Shown: piece after piece, positions 1 through 6,333 of the stretch | Layout of the letters: each line of letters opens with the position of its first letter | Position numbering within the stretch: the first letter of the stretch is position 1 | Origin: COE1 sp964387365 | GTDB lineage: Bacteria > Bacillota > Clostridia > Lachnospirales > Lachnospiraceae | Length of the DNA stretch: 10,427 bases | Direction of reading: 5' to 3' | Assembly (NCBI GenBank): GCA_964387365.1 | Contig: CAYLWP010000089.1 | Span: 1-10,427 of the forward strand | Notes under the pieces: generated by a model | Databases searched by the model: none | Told to the model about the DNA's origin: nothing | Seen by the model: only the letters and a program-made list of their open reading frames with translations | Position numbers and translations under genes: made by a program

Positions 1-1020
1 GCTACTAAGAAGTATGGTGTAGCTGTAAAGTGTGCAACCATTACTCCGAATGCAGCAAGAATGACAGAGTATAACTTAAAGGAAATGTGGAAGAGCCCGA
101 ACGGAACAATTCGTGCAATGTTAGACGGTACCGTATTCAGAGCACCAATCGTTGTAAAGGGTATCGAGCCATGTGTTAAAAACTGGGTTAAGCCAATCAC
201 TCTTGCAAGACACGCATATGGAGATGTTTATAAAAATACAGAGATTAAGGTAGATAAGCCCGGTAAGGCAGAGCTTGTATTTACAGCAGAGGACGGAACA
301 GAGATCAGAGAGCTGATTCATGAGTTCAAGGCAGGCGGAATCTTACAGGGAATTCATAATACCGATAAGTCTATTGCAAGCTTTGCGCATGCATGCTTTA
401 AGTATGCTTTGGATACCAAGCAGGATCTCTGGTTTGCAACTAAGGATACCATTTCCAAGAAGTATGACCATAACTTTAAGGATATTTTTCAGGAGATTTA
501 TGATGCAGATTATGCAGAACAGTTCAAGGCAGCAGGAATTGAATATTTCTATACCTTAATTGATGATGCGGTAGCTCGTGTTATGAAGGCAAAGGGCGGA
601 TTTATCTGGGCATGTAAGAACTATGATGGTGATGTTATGTCTGATATGGTAAGCTCTGCATTCGGTTCCCTTGCTATGATGACTTCTGTATTAGTATCTC
701 CGACAGGCGTATATGAGTATGAAGCTGCTCACGGTACCGTTCAGAGACATTATTACAAGCACCTTAAGGGTGAGGAAACATCTACAAACTCTGTTGCAAC
801 TATTTTTGCATGGACAGGTGCATTAAGAAAGCGTGGAGAGCTTGATAAAAACGAAGCATTGGTTGCATTCGCTGACAAGCTTGAACAGGCAACTGTAAAA
901 ACAATCGAAGACGGAAAGATGACAAAGGACTTGGCTTTGATCACAAGCTTAGAGAATGTTACCGTATTAAACAGCGAGAACTTTATCAAGGCTATCAGAG
1001 CTACCTTCGAAGAAATGTAG
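1..1020 (+). CDS. icd: NADP-dependent isocitrate dehydrogenase, C-terminal part (5' end outside window)
   Basis: Oxidative decarboxylation of isocitrate to 2-oxoglutarate with NADP+, a cytoplasmic TCA-cycle step that supplies 2-oxoglutarate for glutamate synthesis and NADPH for biosynthesis. The frame is open from base 1 and gives 339 residues; the family is usually about 400, so roughly 60 N-terminal residues lie outside. An internal ATG at 61 is not the start, because the preceding codons (KCATITPNAAR) are already typical of the family. Visible motifs are SPNGTIRAMLDGTVFRAPI (substrate loop Ser/Asn and Arg), NYDGDVMSDMVSSAFGS (metal-binding aspartates) and EAAHGTVQRHYYKH followed by ETSTNSVATIFAW (NADP-binding region). 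These belong to the homodimeric eukaryotic-like IDH subfamily rather than the E. coli type. It faces the ABC-F gene tail to tail, and no downstream gene on the same strand is close, so it probably ends its transcript here. No frameshift or missing key residue is seen. Confidence 0.96.
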   Translation, partial: ATKKYGVAVKCATITPNAARMTEYNLKEMWKSPNGTIRAMLDGTVFRAPIVVKGIEPCVKNWVKPITLARHAYGDVYKNTEIKVDKPGKAELVFTAEDGTEIRELIHEFKAGGILQGIHNTDKSIASFAHACFKYALDTKQDLWFATKDTISKKYDHNFKDIFQEIYDADYAEQFKAAGIEYFYTLIDDAVARVMKAKGGFIWACKNYDGDVMSDMVSSAFGSLAMMTSVLVSPTGVYEYEAAHGTVQRHYYKHLKGEETSTNSVATIFAWTGALRKRGELDKNEALVAFADKLEQATVKTIEDGKMTKDLALITSLENVTVLNSENFIKAIRATFEEM

Positions 1021-1024
1021 TCAG

Positions 1025-1045
1025 ATGCAGGCCGGTGGCTTGCAT
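1025..1045 (+). other. Small hairpin just after icd stop
   Basis: ATGCAGGCC (1025-1033) pairs with GGCTTGCAT (1037-1045) as nine base pairs including one G-T, with a GGT loop. It starts five bases after the icd stop. No T-tract follows, so it is more likely an mRNA 3'-end stabilising structure or a helper to the larger hairpin at 1073-1111 than a terminator by itself. Confidence 0.5.
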
Positions 1046-1072
1046 TCAGAGAATCACGATATGTGAATAAAG

Positions 1073-1111
1073 ATGGGAGGTCTTGCCGATTACTCGGACA
1101 AGACTTCCCAT
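1073..1111. terminator. Bidirectional terminator-like hairpin between convergent icd and ABC-F genes
   Basis: Bases 1073-1085 (ATGGGAGGTCTTG) pair with 1099-1111 (CAAGACTTCCCAT) with only one G-T pair. The stem continues past a single bulged A (1098) through CCGA/TCGG (1086-1089 with 1094-1097) to a TTAC loop, giving 17 pairs in all. On the minus strand it is followed by CTTTATTC, on the plus strand by TTCTTCATATAATTT, so both sides are moderately T-rich. The ABC-F stop codon lies in the loop. The position between convergent genes fits termination from both sides; efficiency in each direction cannot be judged from sequence. Confidence 0.75.
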
Positions 1112-2997
1112 TCTTCATATAATTTCTCAAGCTCAGCTTCAATAGAAGCTTTTTCTTTTGCAATTTCCTGTAGCTTGGCAACGTTGGTTGCATTTTCAGG
1201 CTTAGCCATTTCTTTATCAAGAGCCTGATTTTTTTTTTCCAGAATGCCAATACGGTCTTCGCATTTCTTCAGGTCGTTTTCCTTTTTTCGCTGCTTTGCC
1301 TGCTGTTCCTTCTGAAGCTTCCAGTCAAGCTTGTCAGCGCTTGGCTCGTCAGCTGCCTTGGCAGAAGGTACTTCCTTTGCGGCAGGCTGCAGGATATCCT
1401 TCTTGTCCAGATAGTAGTCATAGTTACCGATATAATTAATGAATTCCTTCTGTGTCAGTTCAAGAATACGGGTTGCCGTCTTATTGATAAAATATCGGTC
1501 ATGAGAGACATAAAGCACCGTTCCCTCGTAGGAATTAATTGCCGTTTCGAGGATTTCCTTGGAGGTGATGTCCAAGTGGTTGGTAGGCTCGTCGAGAATC
1601 AGGAAATTGGATTCTGAGAGCATCAGCTTTGCCAGAGATACGCGGCCACGTTCGCCACCGCTGAGTGAGCTTATCTTTTTGAATACATCCTCGCCTGTAA
1701 ACAGGAAGGCGGCAAGCGTATTTCTGATTTCCGTATTGGTCAGCTCCGGATATTCATCAATGATTTCCTCAAAAAGGGTCTTTTCCATATGCAATACATG
1801 ATGTTCCTGATCATAGTAGCCGATCTGAACGTTGCTTCCCAGGCGAATGGTTCCGGCATCCGGAGGGAGAAGCTCGTTGATTATCTTTAACAGAGTTGTT
1901 TTTCCGGTTCCGTTGTCACCGATAATGGCAACGTGCTCACCACGCTTGATCTCAAAGTCCACGTCAGAGAAGAGTAGCTGTGAGCCGAAGGATTTTGATA
2001 AGCCGGAAATCTGTAAAACATCATTGCCGCTTGTTTTTCTTGGCGTCAGAGTAAGCTTCATGTCTGCCTTCACTTCGTCAGGCTTTTCGATACGGTCAAT
2101 TTTGTCAAGCATTTTCTCGCGGCTTTCAGCACGTTTAATGGATTTTTCACGATTAAAGGAGCGGAGCTTTTCGATAACCTCCTCCTGATGCTTGATTTTA
2201 CGTTGCTGGTTTAAGTATGCATTCATCTGCTCGAGACGCAGATGTTCTTTTTGTGTCGCATAATCGGAATAGTTGCCGTTAAAAGAAGAAACGACACCAT
2301 TGTCAATTTCGACAATTTTCGTCGCAATACGGTCAAGGAAGTATCGATCATGCGAAACGATAATAACGGCACCTTTATAATTTAATAGGTAGGTTTCCAG
2401 CCATGCAATTGAATTCAGATCCAGATGGTTGGTAGGCTCGTCAAGCATGATCAGGTCAGGCTTTTGCAGAAGCAGCTTACCGAGTGCGATTCTTGTTTTC
2501 TGACCGCCGGAGAGTGTAGATACCTTTTTGGCGAATTCCTCTTCCGTGAAGCCAAGTCCCTTTAAAATGCCGGTAACCTCGCTCTTATAGGCATAGCCGT
2601 TAATGTCTTCAAAGCGGTGTGTCATGCTTGCGTATTTTTTTAGAAGTGCCTCCAGTTCCTCGCCTTCAACGGACTTCATATCAAGCTCAGTCTGCCTGAT
2701 AGAAGCCTCAAGGTCAAGCACCTCCTGTTTTACAGTTAAAAGCTCGTCAAAAATTGTGTTCTGCGTATCGACTGCCTGATGCTGTGCCAGATAGCCAAAG
2801 GTTTTATCCTTTCCAAAGGTGACAGTACCGGAATCAGCGGGCATGTCACCGACGATAATCTTTAATAAGGTAGACTTTCCGGCACCGTTGATACCTACAA
2901 TGGCAGCCTTTTCATAATCCTCTATATGGAATGAAGCATTTTTCAATACATGATTGTCTACAAATGTTTTATCAATATTACTACATGTTAAAATCAT
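1090..2997 (-). CDS. ydiF: ABC-F family ATPase, YdiF type
   Basis: A soluble protein of 635 residues with two ABC ATPase domains in one chain and no membrane segments, the hallmark of ABC-F proteins, which bind the ribosomal E site and help stalled translation or, in some members, protect against antibiotics. Domain 1 has Walker A GINGAGKST (35-43), signature LSGGQ (162-166), Walker B ending in DE (186-187) and an SHDRYF switch (215-220). A charged linker (about 240-320) corresponds to the tRNA-contacting linker. Domain 2 has Walker A GDNGTGKTT (360-368), signature LSGGE (445-449), catalytic Glu470 and a second SHDRYF. The C-terminus (about 560-633) is a lysine/glutamate-rich coiled coil. Length, the GNDVLQ segment after the linker and the GNYDYYLDKK segment before the tail resemble Bacillus subtilis YdiF. 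The start is an ATG with GGAGGA four bases upstream (3002-3007). Both ATPase sites look intact. A housekeeping role is more likely than resistance, but sequence alone cannot prove it. Confidence 0.93.
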   Translation of the reverse strand: MILTCSNIDKTFVDNHVLKNASFHIEDYEKAAIVGINGAGKSTLLKIIVGDMPADSGTVTFGKDKTFGYLAQHQAVDTQNTIFDELLTVKQEVLDLEASIRQTELDMKSVEGEELEALLKKYASMTHRFEDINGYAYKSEVTGILKGLGFTEEEFAKKVSTLSGGQKTRIALGKLLLQKPDLIMLDEPTNHLDLNSIAWLETYLLNYKGAVIIVSHDRYFLDRIATKIVEIDNGVVSSFNGNYSDYATQKEHLRLEQMNAYLNQQRKIKHQEEVIEKLRSFNREKSIKRAESREKMLDKIDRIEKPDEVKADMKLTLTPRKTSGNDVLQISGLSKSFGSQLLFSDVDFEIKRGEHVAIIGDNGTGKTTLLKIINELLPPDAGTIRLGSNVQIGYYDQEHHVLHMEKTLFEEIIDEYPELTNTEIRNTLAAFLFTGEDVFKKISSLSGGERGRVSLAKLMLSESNFLILDEPTNHLDITSKEILETAINSYEGTVLYVSHDRYFINKTATRILELTQKEFINYIGNYDYYLDKKDILQPAAKEVPSAKAADEPSADKLDWKLQKEQQAKQRKKENDLKKCEDRIGILEKKNQALDKEMAKPENATNVAKLQEIAKEKASIEAELEKLYEEWEVLSE

Positions 2998-3090
2998 GGA
3001 ATCCTCCGATATATAATAGATGATAAATGGATGCCTTATGGCACAAGGTTAAGTAGTTGTTATTCGTGTGCAAAAGGACAGCCAAATACA

Positions 3091-3119
3091 ATTATGCATA
3101 AATATGTCAGTAAATGCAA
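3091..3119 (-). promoter_or_regulatory. Possible promoter for ABC-F gene
   Basis: Read on the minus strand, TTGCAT (3119-3114) and CATAAT (3096-3091) are 17 bases apart. The -10 matches consensus at five of six positions; the -35 only at its TTG. This would give a leader of about 85 bases before the ABC-F start. No leader peptide or attenuator like those of resistance ABC-F genes was evident in it. Moderate to weak support. Confidence 0.4.
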
Positions 3120-3146
3120 GTGGTTTCGAACAGTTACAGAATTTAA

Positions 3147-3164
3147 TTGACAATCATTTAACAA
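3147..3164. promoter_or_regulatory. Rex operator-like palindrome overlapping the rex promoter
   Basis: TTGACAATCATTTAACAA has the 7-4-7 layout of the known Rex operator TTGTTAA-N4-TTAACAA. The right half-site is exact; the left differs at two positions, apparently to keep a perfect TTGACA -35 box. The gene that follows encodes Rex, so negative autoregulation relieved at high NADH/NAD+ is the natural reading. That rex is the target is inferred from position. Confidence 0.72.
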
Positions 3165-3175
3165 TGTTGTATACT
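3147..3175 (+). promoter_or_regulatory. Strong vegetative promoter of rex
   Basis: A perfect -35 TTGACA (3147-3152), exactly 17 bases, then TATACT (3170-3175, five of six). Transcription should begin near 3182, giving a leader of about 90 bases before rex. It is the best promoter in the window, and a Rex-type operator covers its -35 and half of its spacer. Confidence 0.85.
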
Positions 3176-3181
3176 TTTTAT

Positions 3182-3212
3182 GTAACAATATGTGCGTTAC
3201 GTCGTAATTGTT
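3182..3212 (+). other. Inverted repeats in the rex 5' leader
   Basis: Just after the predicted start of transcription, AACAAT (3184-3189) can pair with ATTGTT (3207-3212). Inside that span, GTAAC/GTTAC (3182-3186 with 3196-3200) and TTACG-T-CGTAA (3197-3207) are competing dyads. They could be a second regulator site or RNA structure. None matches the Rex 7-4-7 spacing, and no known riboswitch was recognised. Confidence 0.35.
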
Positions 3213-3271
3213 CAGCTACTGAATGGTTATATTACATTAATTAATTCGGAATAATATGGAGGTGGATGATC

Positions 3272-3901
3272 GTGGATGATAAGGTTATATCTCAGGCGGT
3301 TATCGCAAGACTTCCCAGATATTACAGATATTTGGGAGATTTGAAGGATAGCGGTGTCGAGAGAATCTCTTCTCAGGATTTAAGTAAGCTGATGAAGGTA
3401 ACTGCATCCCAGATCCGACAGGATTTTAATAACTTTGGTGGTTTTGGTCAGCAGGGTTATGGATATAATGTGGAGTATCTTTACAATGAGATTGCAAAGA
3501 TTTTAGGCTTAAATAACAAGCATAATCTTGTTATTATCGGTGCCGGTAATCTCGGTCAGGCGTTAGCCAATTACATGAACTTTGAAAGACGTGGTTTCAT
3601 TTTTAAGGGAATCTTTGATATCAATACAGAGCTTCACGGTAAAGAGGTCAGAGGAATTCCGATTCAGCCGATAGAAAAGATAGAAGAGTTTGTCAGGGCA
3701 AATAATATTGATATCGCTGTTTTAACAATTCCAAAGGACGGTGCTGTGAAAACAGCGGAAATCCTTGTAAAATGTAACATTAAGGCAATCTGGAATTTTG
3801 CACATGTGGATCTGAATGTTCCTGACAGCATTGTCGTGGAGAATGTGCATTTATCTGACAGTCTGATGAAGCTTTCTTACGGTATCAGCCAGAAGCTGTA
3901 A
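3272..3901 (+). CDS. rex: Redox-sensing transcriptional repressor Rex
   Basis: A cytoplasmic homodimeric repressor that binds DNA when NAD+ dominates and lets go when NADH rises, controlling fermentation and electron-transfer genes in Gram-positive bacteria. The N-terminal winged helix (about 1-80) carries the family signature RLPRYYRYL and SSQDLSKLMKVTASQIRQDF. The Rossmann domain follows, with GAGNLGQAL starting near residue 90, then FKGIFDIN and VLTIPKDGA. The domain-swapping C-terminal helix is present. Length, about 209 residues, is normal. I prefer GTG at 3272 as start: GGAGGTG (3258-3264) sits seven bases before it, but only one base before the in-frame ATG at 3266, which is too close. 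Family proteins also usually begin a few residues before this point (MDDKVISQAV...). A perfect -35 and a Rex-type palindrome upstream indicate autoregulation. The unknown coiled-coil gene 3991-4611 follows with no obvious terminator between, so the two may share a transcript. Confidence 0.95.
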   Translation: MDDKVISQAVIARLPRYYRYLGDLKDSGVERISSQDLSKLMKVTASQIRQDFNNFGGFGQQGYGYNVEYLYNEIAKILGLNNKHNLVIIGAGNLGQALANYMNFERRGFIFKGIFDINTELHGKEVRGIPIQPIEKIEEFVRANNIDIAVLTIPKDGAVKTAEILVKCNIKAIWNFAHVDLNVPDSIVVENVHLSDSLMKLSYGISQKL

Positions 3902-3947
3902 GAAAACGGGAGATATTTGCCGATATTGTAAATAGGTGTTTTTACAT

Positions 3948-3961
3948 GGCATGGCTATGCC
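3948..3961 (+). other. Short hairpin between rex and the coiled-coil gene
   Basis: GGCAT (3948-3952) pairs with ATGCC (3957-3961) around a GGCT loop. Upstream, TGTAAA (3927-3932) and TTTACA (3941-3946) form an inverted repeat with an eight-base centre. Neither is followed by a T-tract, so termination after rex is not supported. Confidence 0.3.
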
Positions 3962-3990
3962 GAATACATAGGTGAGAAGAGGGTGAATCT

Positions 3991-4611
3991 ATGGCACAGG
4001 GGGATGAAGAATTCAGAAAAGCACTGGTCGGTAAGAAGATACCGATACTTACCTTAGACCATAAGTGGCATAAGCTTCTTGCTCAGGATGCCGATAATGA
4101 GCAGATTAAGGCGTTGGAAGAACAGGTGAATGAGTATCTGAAGCAGCAGGGAAAGCTGAATACAGAGATGAAGAGTCTGAATGCCTATAAGAAGCAGCTT
4201 ATGAATGAGATTGTTTCCTATATGGAGCTTCCTGACAGTCCTGCAAAGGAACGGAAGATGGATGAGAATAAACGTCTGATAGAGGAGGCAAACGTGAAGC
4301 TTGCCGACTATCGTGATGAGCTTCTTGACCTTCCCAAGCAGATTGACGAGACCAATTTCGAGCTTATGATTCTTACCATGCAGATTTGCTATGATAAGAT
4401 TAAGGATAATACACAGGACATCGAAGAGATTAACCGCTGGATTCAGGAATTTCGTGCACAGCTTAAGGACAAGGTTCTGCAAAAACAGCAGAAGGAAGTG
4501 TGGAATGATGAATTATATTCCTATATGCATGCGATATTCGGTCCTGATGTGATAGAAATCTTTGACATGAAGTACAATCCGCAGAATGTCAGAAATAATG
4601 AAAAGGAGTAA
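3991..4611 (+). CDS. Uncharacterised coiled-coil protein downstream of rex
   Basis: I do not recognise a characterised family. The product is 206 residues, soluble, with no signal peptide or membrane segment, and very rich in Lys, Glu, Gln and Asn. After a short N-terminal segment with the pattern KKIPILTLDHKWHKLL (15-30), most of the chain (about 35-165) reads as two or three long amphipathic helices with heptad-like Leu/Ile spacing, broken near ELPDSPAKE. The C-terminus (about 168-200) is more aromatic and may fold separately: WNDELYSYMHAIFGPDVIE. Such a shape suggests oligomerisation or a scaffold or adaptor, but no activity can be assigned. The start is ATG with AGAGGG (3978-3983) seven bases upstream. 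It lies 89 bases after rex without a clear terminator, and a terminator follows at 4672-4714, so rex plus this gene look like one unit. Confidence 0.85.
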   Translation: MAQGDEEFRKALVGKKIPILTLDHKWHKLLAQDADNEQIKALEEQVNEYLKQQGKLNTEMKSLNAYKKQLMNEIVSYMELPDSPAKERKMDENKRLIEEANVKLADYRDELLDLPKQIDETNFELMILTMQICYDKIKDNTQDIEEINRWIQEFRAQLKDKVLQKQQKEVWNDELYSYMHAIFGPDVIEIFDMKYNPQNVRNNEKE

Positions 4612-4626
4612 CTGTTCAGGACGGGT

Positions 4627-4684
4627 CGAAGCACTTGCTGCCTAGACCTAAGAATATGCTTCGGAAGTGAGAGACGTTTTAGGC
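4627..4684 (+). promoter_or_regulatory. Possible attenuator or antiterminator RNA upstream of the terminator
   Basis: CGAAGCA (4627-4633) pairs with TGCTTCG (4657-4663), forming one hairpin; CACTT (4632-4636) can instead pair with AAGTG (4665-4669). Separately, GCCTAGA (4640-4646) or CCTAAGA (4647-4653) can pair with TTTTAGGC (4677-4684), which is part of the left arm of the terminator at 4672-4714. These pairings exclude each other, the usual architecture of a conditional terminator. It matches no riboswitch class I know, and folding was judged only by eye. Confidence 0.35.
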
Positions 4685-4714
4685 TTATGAGTTTAAGCAG
4701 AAGGCGTCTTTTTT
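4672..4714 (+). terminator. Rho-independent terminator after the coiled-coil gene
   Basis: AGACGTTTT (4672-4680) pairs with AAGGCGTCT (4701-4709, two G-T pairs). After a short internal loop the stem resumes as GCTTA/TAAGC (4683-4687 with 4694-4698) around a TGAGTT loop. Six Ts (4709-4714) follow. It begins 61 bases past the stop at 4611 and would end the rex transcript. Confidence 0.8.
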
Positions 4715-4725
4715 GACGGGTATTC

Positions 4726-4754
4726 TTTATTTTCATACAAAACCGTGTTATACT
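4726..4754 (+). promoter_or_regulatory. Extended -10 promoter for nnr-alr
   Basis: TGTTATACT (4746-4754) is an extended -10 element (TG, one base, TATACT). The -35 at 17-base spacing is weak (TTTATT, 4726-4731), which is normal for extended -10 promoters. Transcription would start near 4761, about 40 bases before nnr and just after the terminator. Confidence 0.62.
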
Positions 4755-4798
4755 AATGGACAGTAGATTTTTTTGCGATAGAAAGATAGGGTGTCAGT

Positions 4799-6313
4799 AT
4801 GGAATATATTTTAACTGCAGTTGAGATGAAAAGCTGCGATAAGAATACATGCCTTACCTATGGAATACCGTCACTTGTGCTCATGGAGCGGGCTGCGTTG
4901 GAAACAGTCAGAGTGATTTTAGATAAATACGGAAAAAATATTACGGTCGGTGTTGTGGCAGGCTGCGGTAATAATGGCGGAGACGGAGTTGCCATTGCGC
5001 GTATTTTAAAGGAATACGGTGTGGATGCCACGGTTCATCTGATTGGTGACAGGAAGAAGTGCTCGATAGAGGCGGCAAAACAGCTTGAGATAGCGGCAGG
5101 TCTGGATATTCCGGTGCATGAGGGCTTTGATTCCGTCTTGTATGATGTGATTGTCGATGCTGTTTTTGGCATCGGACTGACCAGAGAGGTTGAGGGTGTC
5201 TATCGGGAGGCCATAGAGGCAATCAATAAATCCAAGGCGAAGGTGGTAGCGGTCGATATTCCTTCCGGAGTTCATACGGATGACGGCAGGATTATGGGTG
5301 TGGCGGTTCGCGCCGATATAACGGTTACCTACGCTTACAGAAAGCTCGGACAGTTACTGTATCCGGGAACGCAGTATACGGGTGAGGTGATTTGTGTTCC
5401 GATCGGAATACCCAAGGAAGCCCTTGGAAGGCATGAAAACGGTATCTTTACCTATAATAAAGAGGACGCAAAGCTTCCGGACAGAAAGCCGTCCGGAAAT
5501 AAGGGAACGTTTGGCAAGGTGTTACTTGTTGCCGGCTCAAAAAATATGGGTGGCGCATGCCAGTTAGCCGCACTCGGCGCATTTCGTATCGGTTCCGGCA
5601 TGGTGCGTGTCTTTACGGCAGAGGAAAACAGGGAAAGTCTTCTGAGAAAAGTACCGGAGGCTATGGTGAGCACCTATCGGGATGACGGGGAGAGTACGCT
5701 TACAGAGGCTGAAGCGGAGCTTTTGCGGGAAGGCTTAAAGTGGGCTGATGTCATTGCGGTGGGTCCCGGTCTTTCCATGACGAAAAAGGCAGCCTTTATC
5801 ATGGAATATATTTTGAAAAATAACAGAAAGCCGGTTGTTTTTGATGCGGATGCATTGAATTATTTTTCCGCAAGACCGGAGGCTTTGAAGTTACCGGAAA
5901 CAGGTATATCTGCGAATAATCAGGATATTGTTCTGACACCGCATCTGGGCGAGCTATCAAGATTATGCGGTCAGCCGGTAGCCGAGCTGCAGAAGGATTT
6001 GCCGGGTACTTGCAGGACATTTGCGGAGAAATATGATGTGACGCTTGTCTGCAAGGATGCAAGAACCTTTGTGGCAAAGCAGGGTAAGATGACATATGTC
6101 AATACAAGCGGCAATGACGGCATGGCAACTGCCAGTTCCGGTGATGTTCTGACAGGCATTGTGGCAGGACTTATGGCACAGGGAATGAAAGGCTTTGAAG
6201 CGGCGGCTTTAGGCGTTTATCTGCACGGACTTGCCGGAGACTATGCAAAGAATAAGACCTCTGCGTATTATATTATGGCGCAGGATATCATAGATTCATT
6301 ACGATATATTTAG
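4799..6313 (+). CDS. nnr: Bifunctional NAD(P)HX epimerase / ADP-dependent NAD(P)HX dehydratase
   Basis: Repairs hydrated, inactive NADH and NADPH: the N-terminal domain interconverts the R and S epimers and the C-terminal domain dehydrates S-NAD(P)HX using ADP. It is a 504-residue fusion of both enzymes, the usual bacterial length. The epimerase half (about 1-210) shows the GCGNNGGDG nucleotide loop (55-63), DAVFGIGL and AVDIPSGVHTDDG. The ribokinase-like half (about 225-504) begins GTFGKVLLVAGSKNMGGA and includes AVGPGLS, FDADALNYF, LTPHLGELSRL and the catalytic loop GMATASSGDVLTGI with the presumed general base Asp449. All key residues seem present. The start is ATG with a weak GATAGGGTG upstream (4785-4793). 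It has its own promoter, and alr begins 20 bases after its stop, so the two are probably co-transcribed, as often in bacteria. Rex, an NADH sensor, lies two genes upstream. Confidence 0.95.
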   Translation: MEYILTAVEMKSCDKNTCLTYGIPSLVLMERAALETVRVILDKYGKNITVGVVAGCGNNGGDGVAIARILKEYGVDATVHLIGDRKKCSIEAAKQLEIAAGLDIPVHEGFDSVLYDVIVDAVFGIGLTREVEGVYREAIEAINKSKAKVVAVDIPSGVHTDDGRIMGVAVRADITVTYAYRKLGQLLYPGTQYTGEVICVPIGIPKEALGRHENGIFTYNKEDAKLPDRKPSGNKGTFGKVLLVAGSKNMGGACQLAALGAFRIGSGMVRVFTAEENRESLLRKVPEAMVSTYRDDGESTLTEAEAELLREGLKWADVIAVGPGLSMTKKAAFIMEYILKNNRKPVVFDADALNYFSARPEALKLPETGISANNQDIVLTPHLGELSRLCGQPVAELQKDLPGTCRTFAEKYDVTLVCKDARTFVAKQGKMTYVNTSGNDGMATASSGDVLTGIVAGLMAQGMKGFEAAALGVYLHGLAGDYAKNKTSAYYIMAQDIIDSLRYI

Positions 6314-6333
6314 AAAGAGGGGTATGAGAAGAG

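Noticed and set aside
61..63. ATG at 61 as the start of icd
   Set aside because: The frame is open to base 1 and the upstream codons encode conserved isocitrate dehydrogenase sequence; the gene simply starts outside the window.
753..1250. Open frame of 165 codons on the minus strand bridging icd and the ABC-F 3' end
   Set aside because: It overlaps the ABC-F coiled coil in another frame and is antisense to conserved icd sequence; its low-complexity Leu/Lys/Ser content is a by-product of that.
3926..3946. Second Rex-like site TTGTAAA...TTTACA after rex
   Set aside because: The half-sites are separated by the wrong distance (eight-base centre between TGTAAA and TTTACA rather than the 7-4-7 layout), so I treat it as chance.
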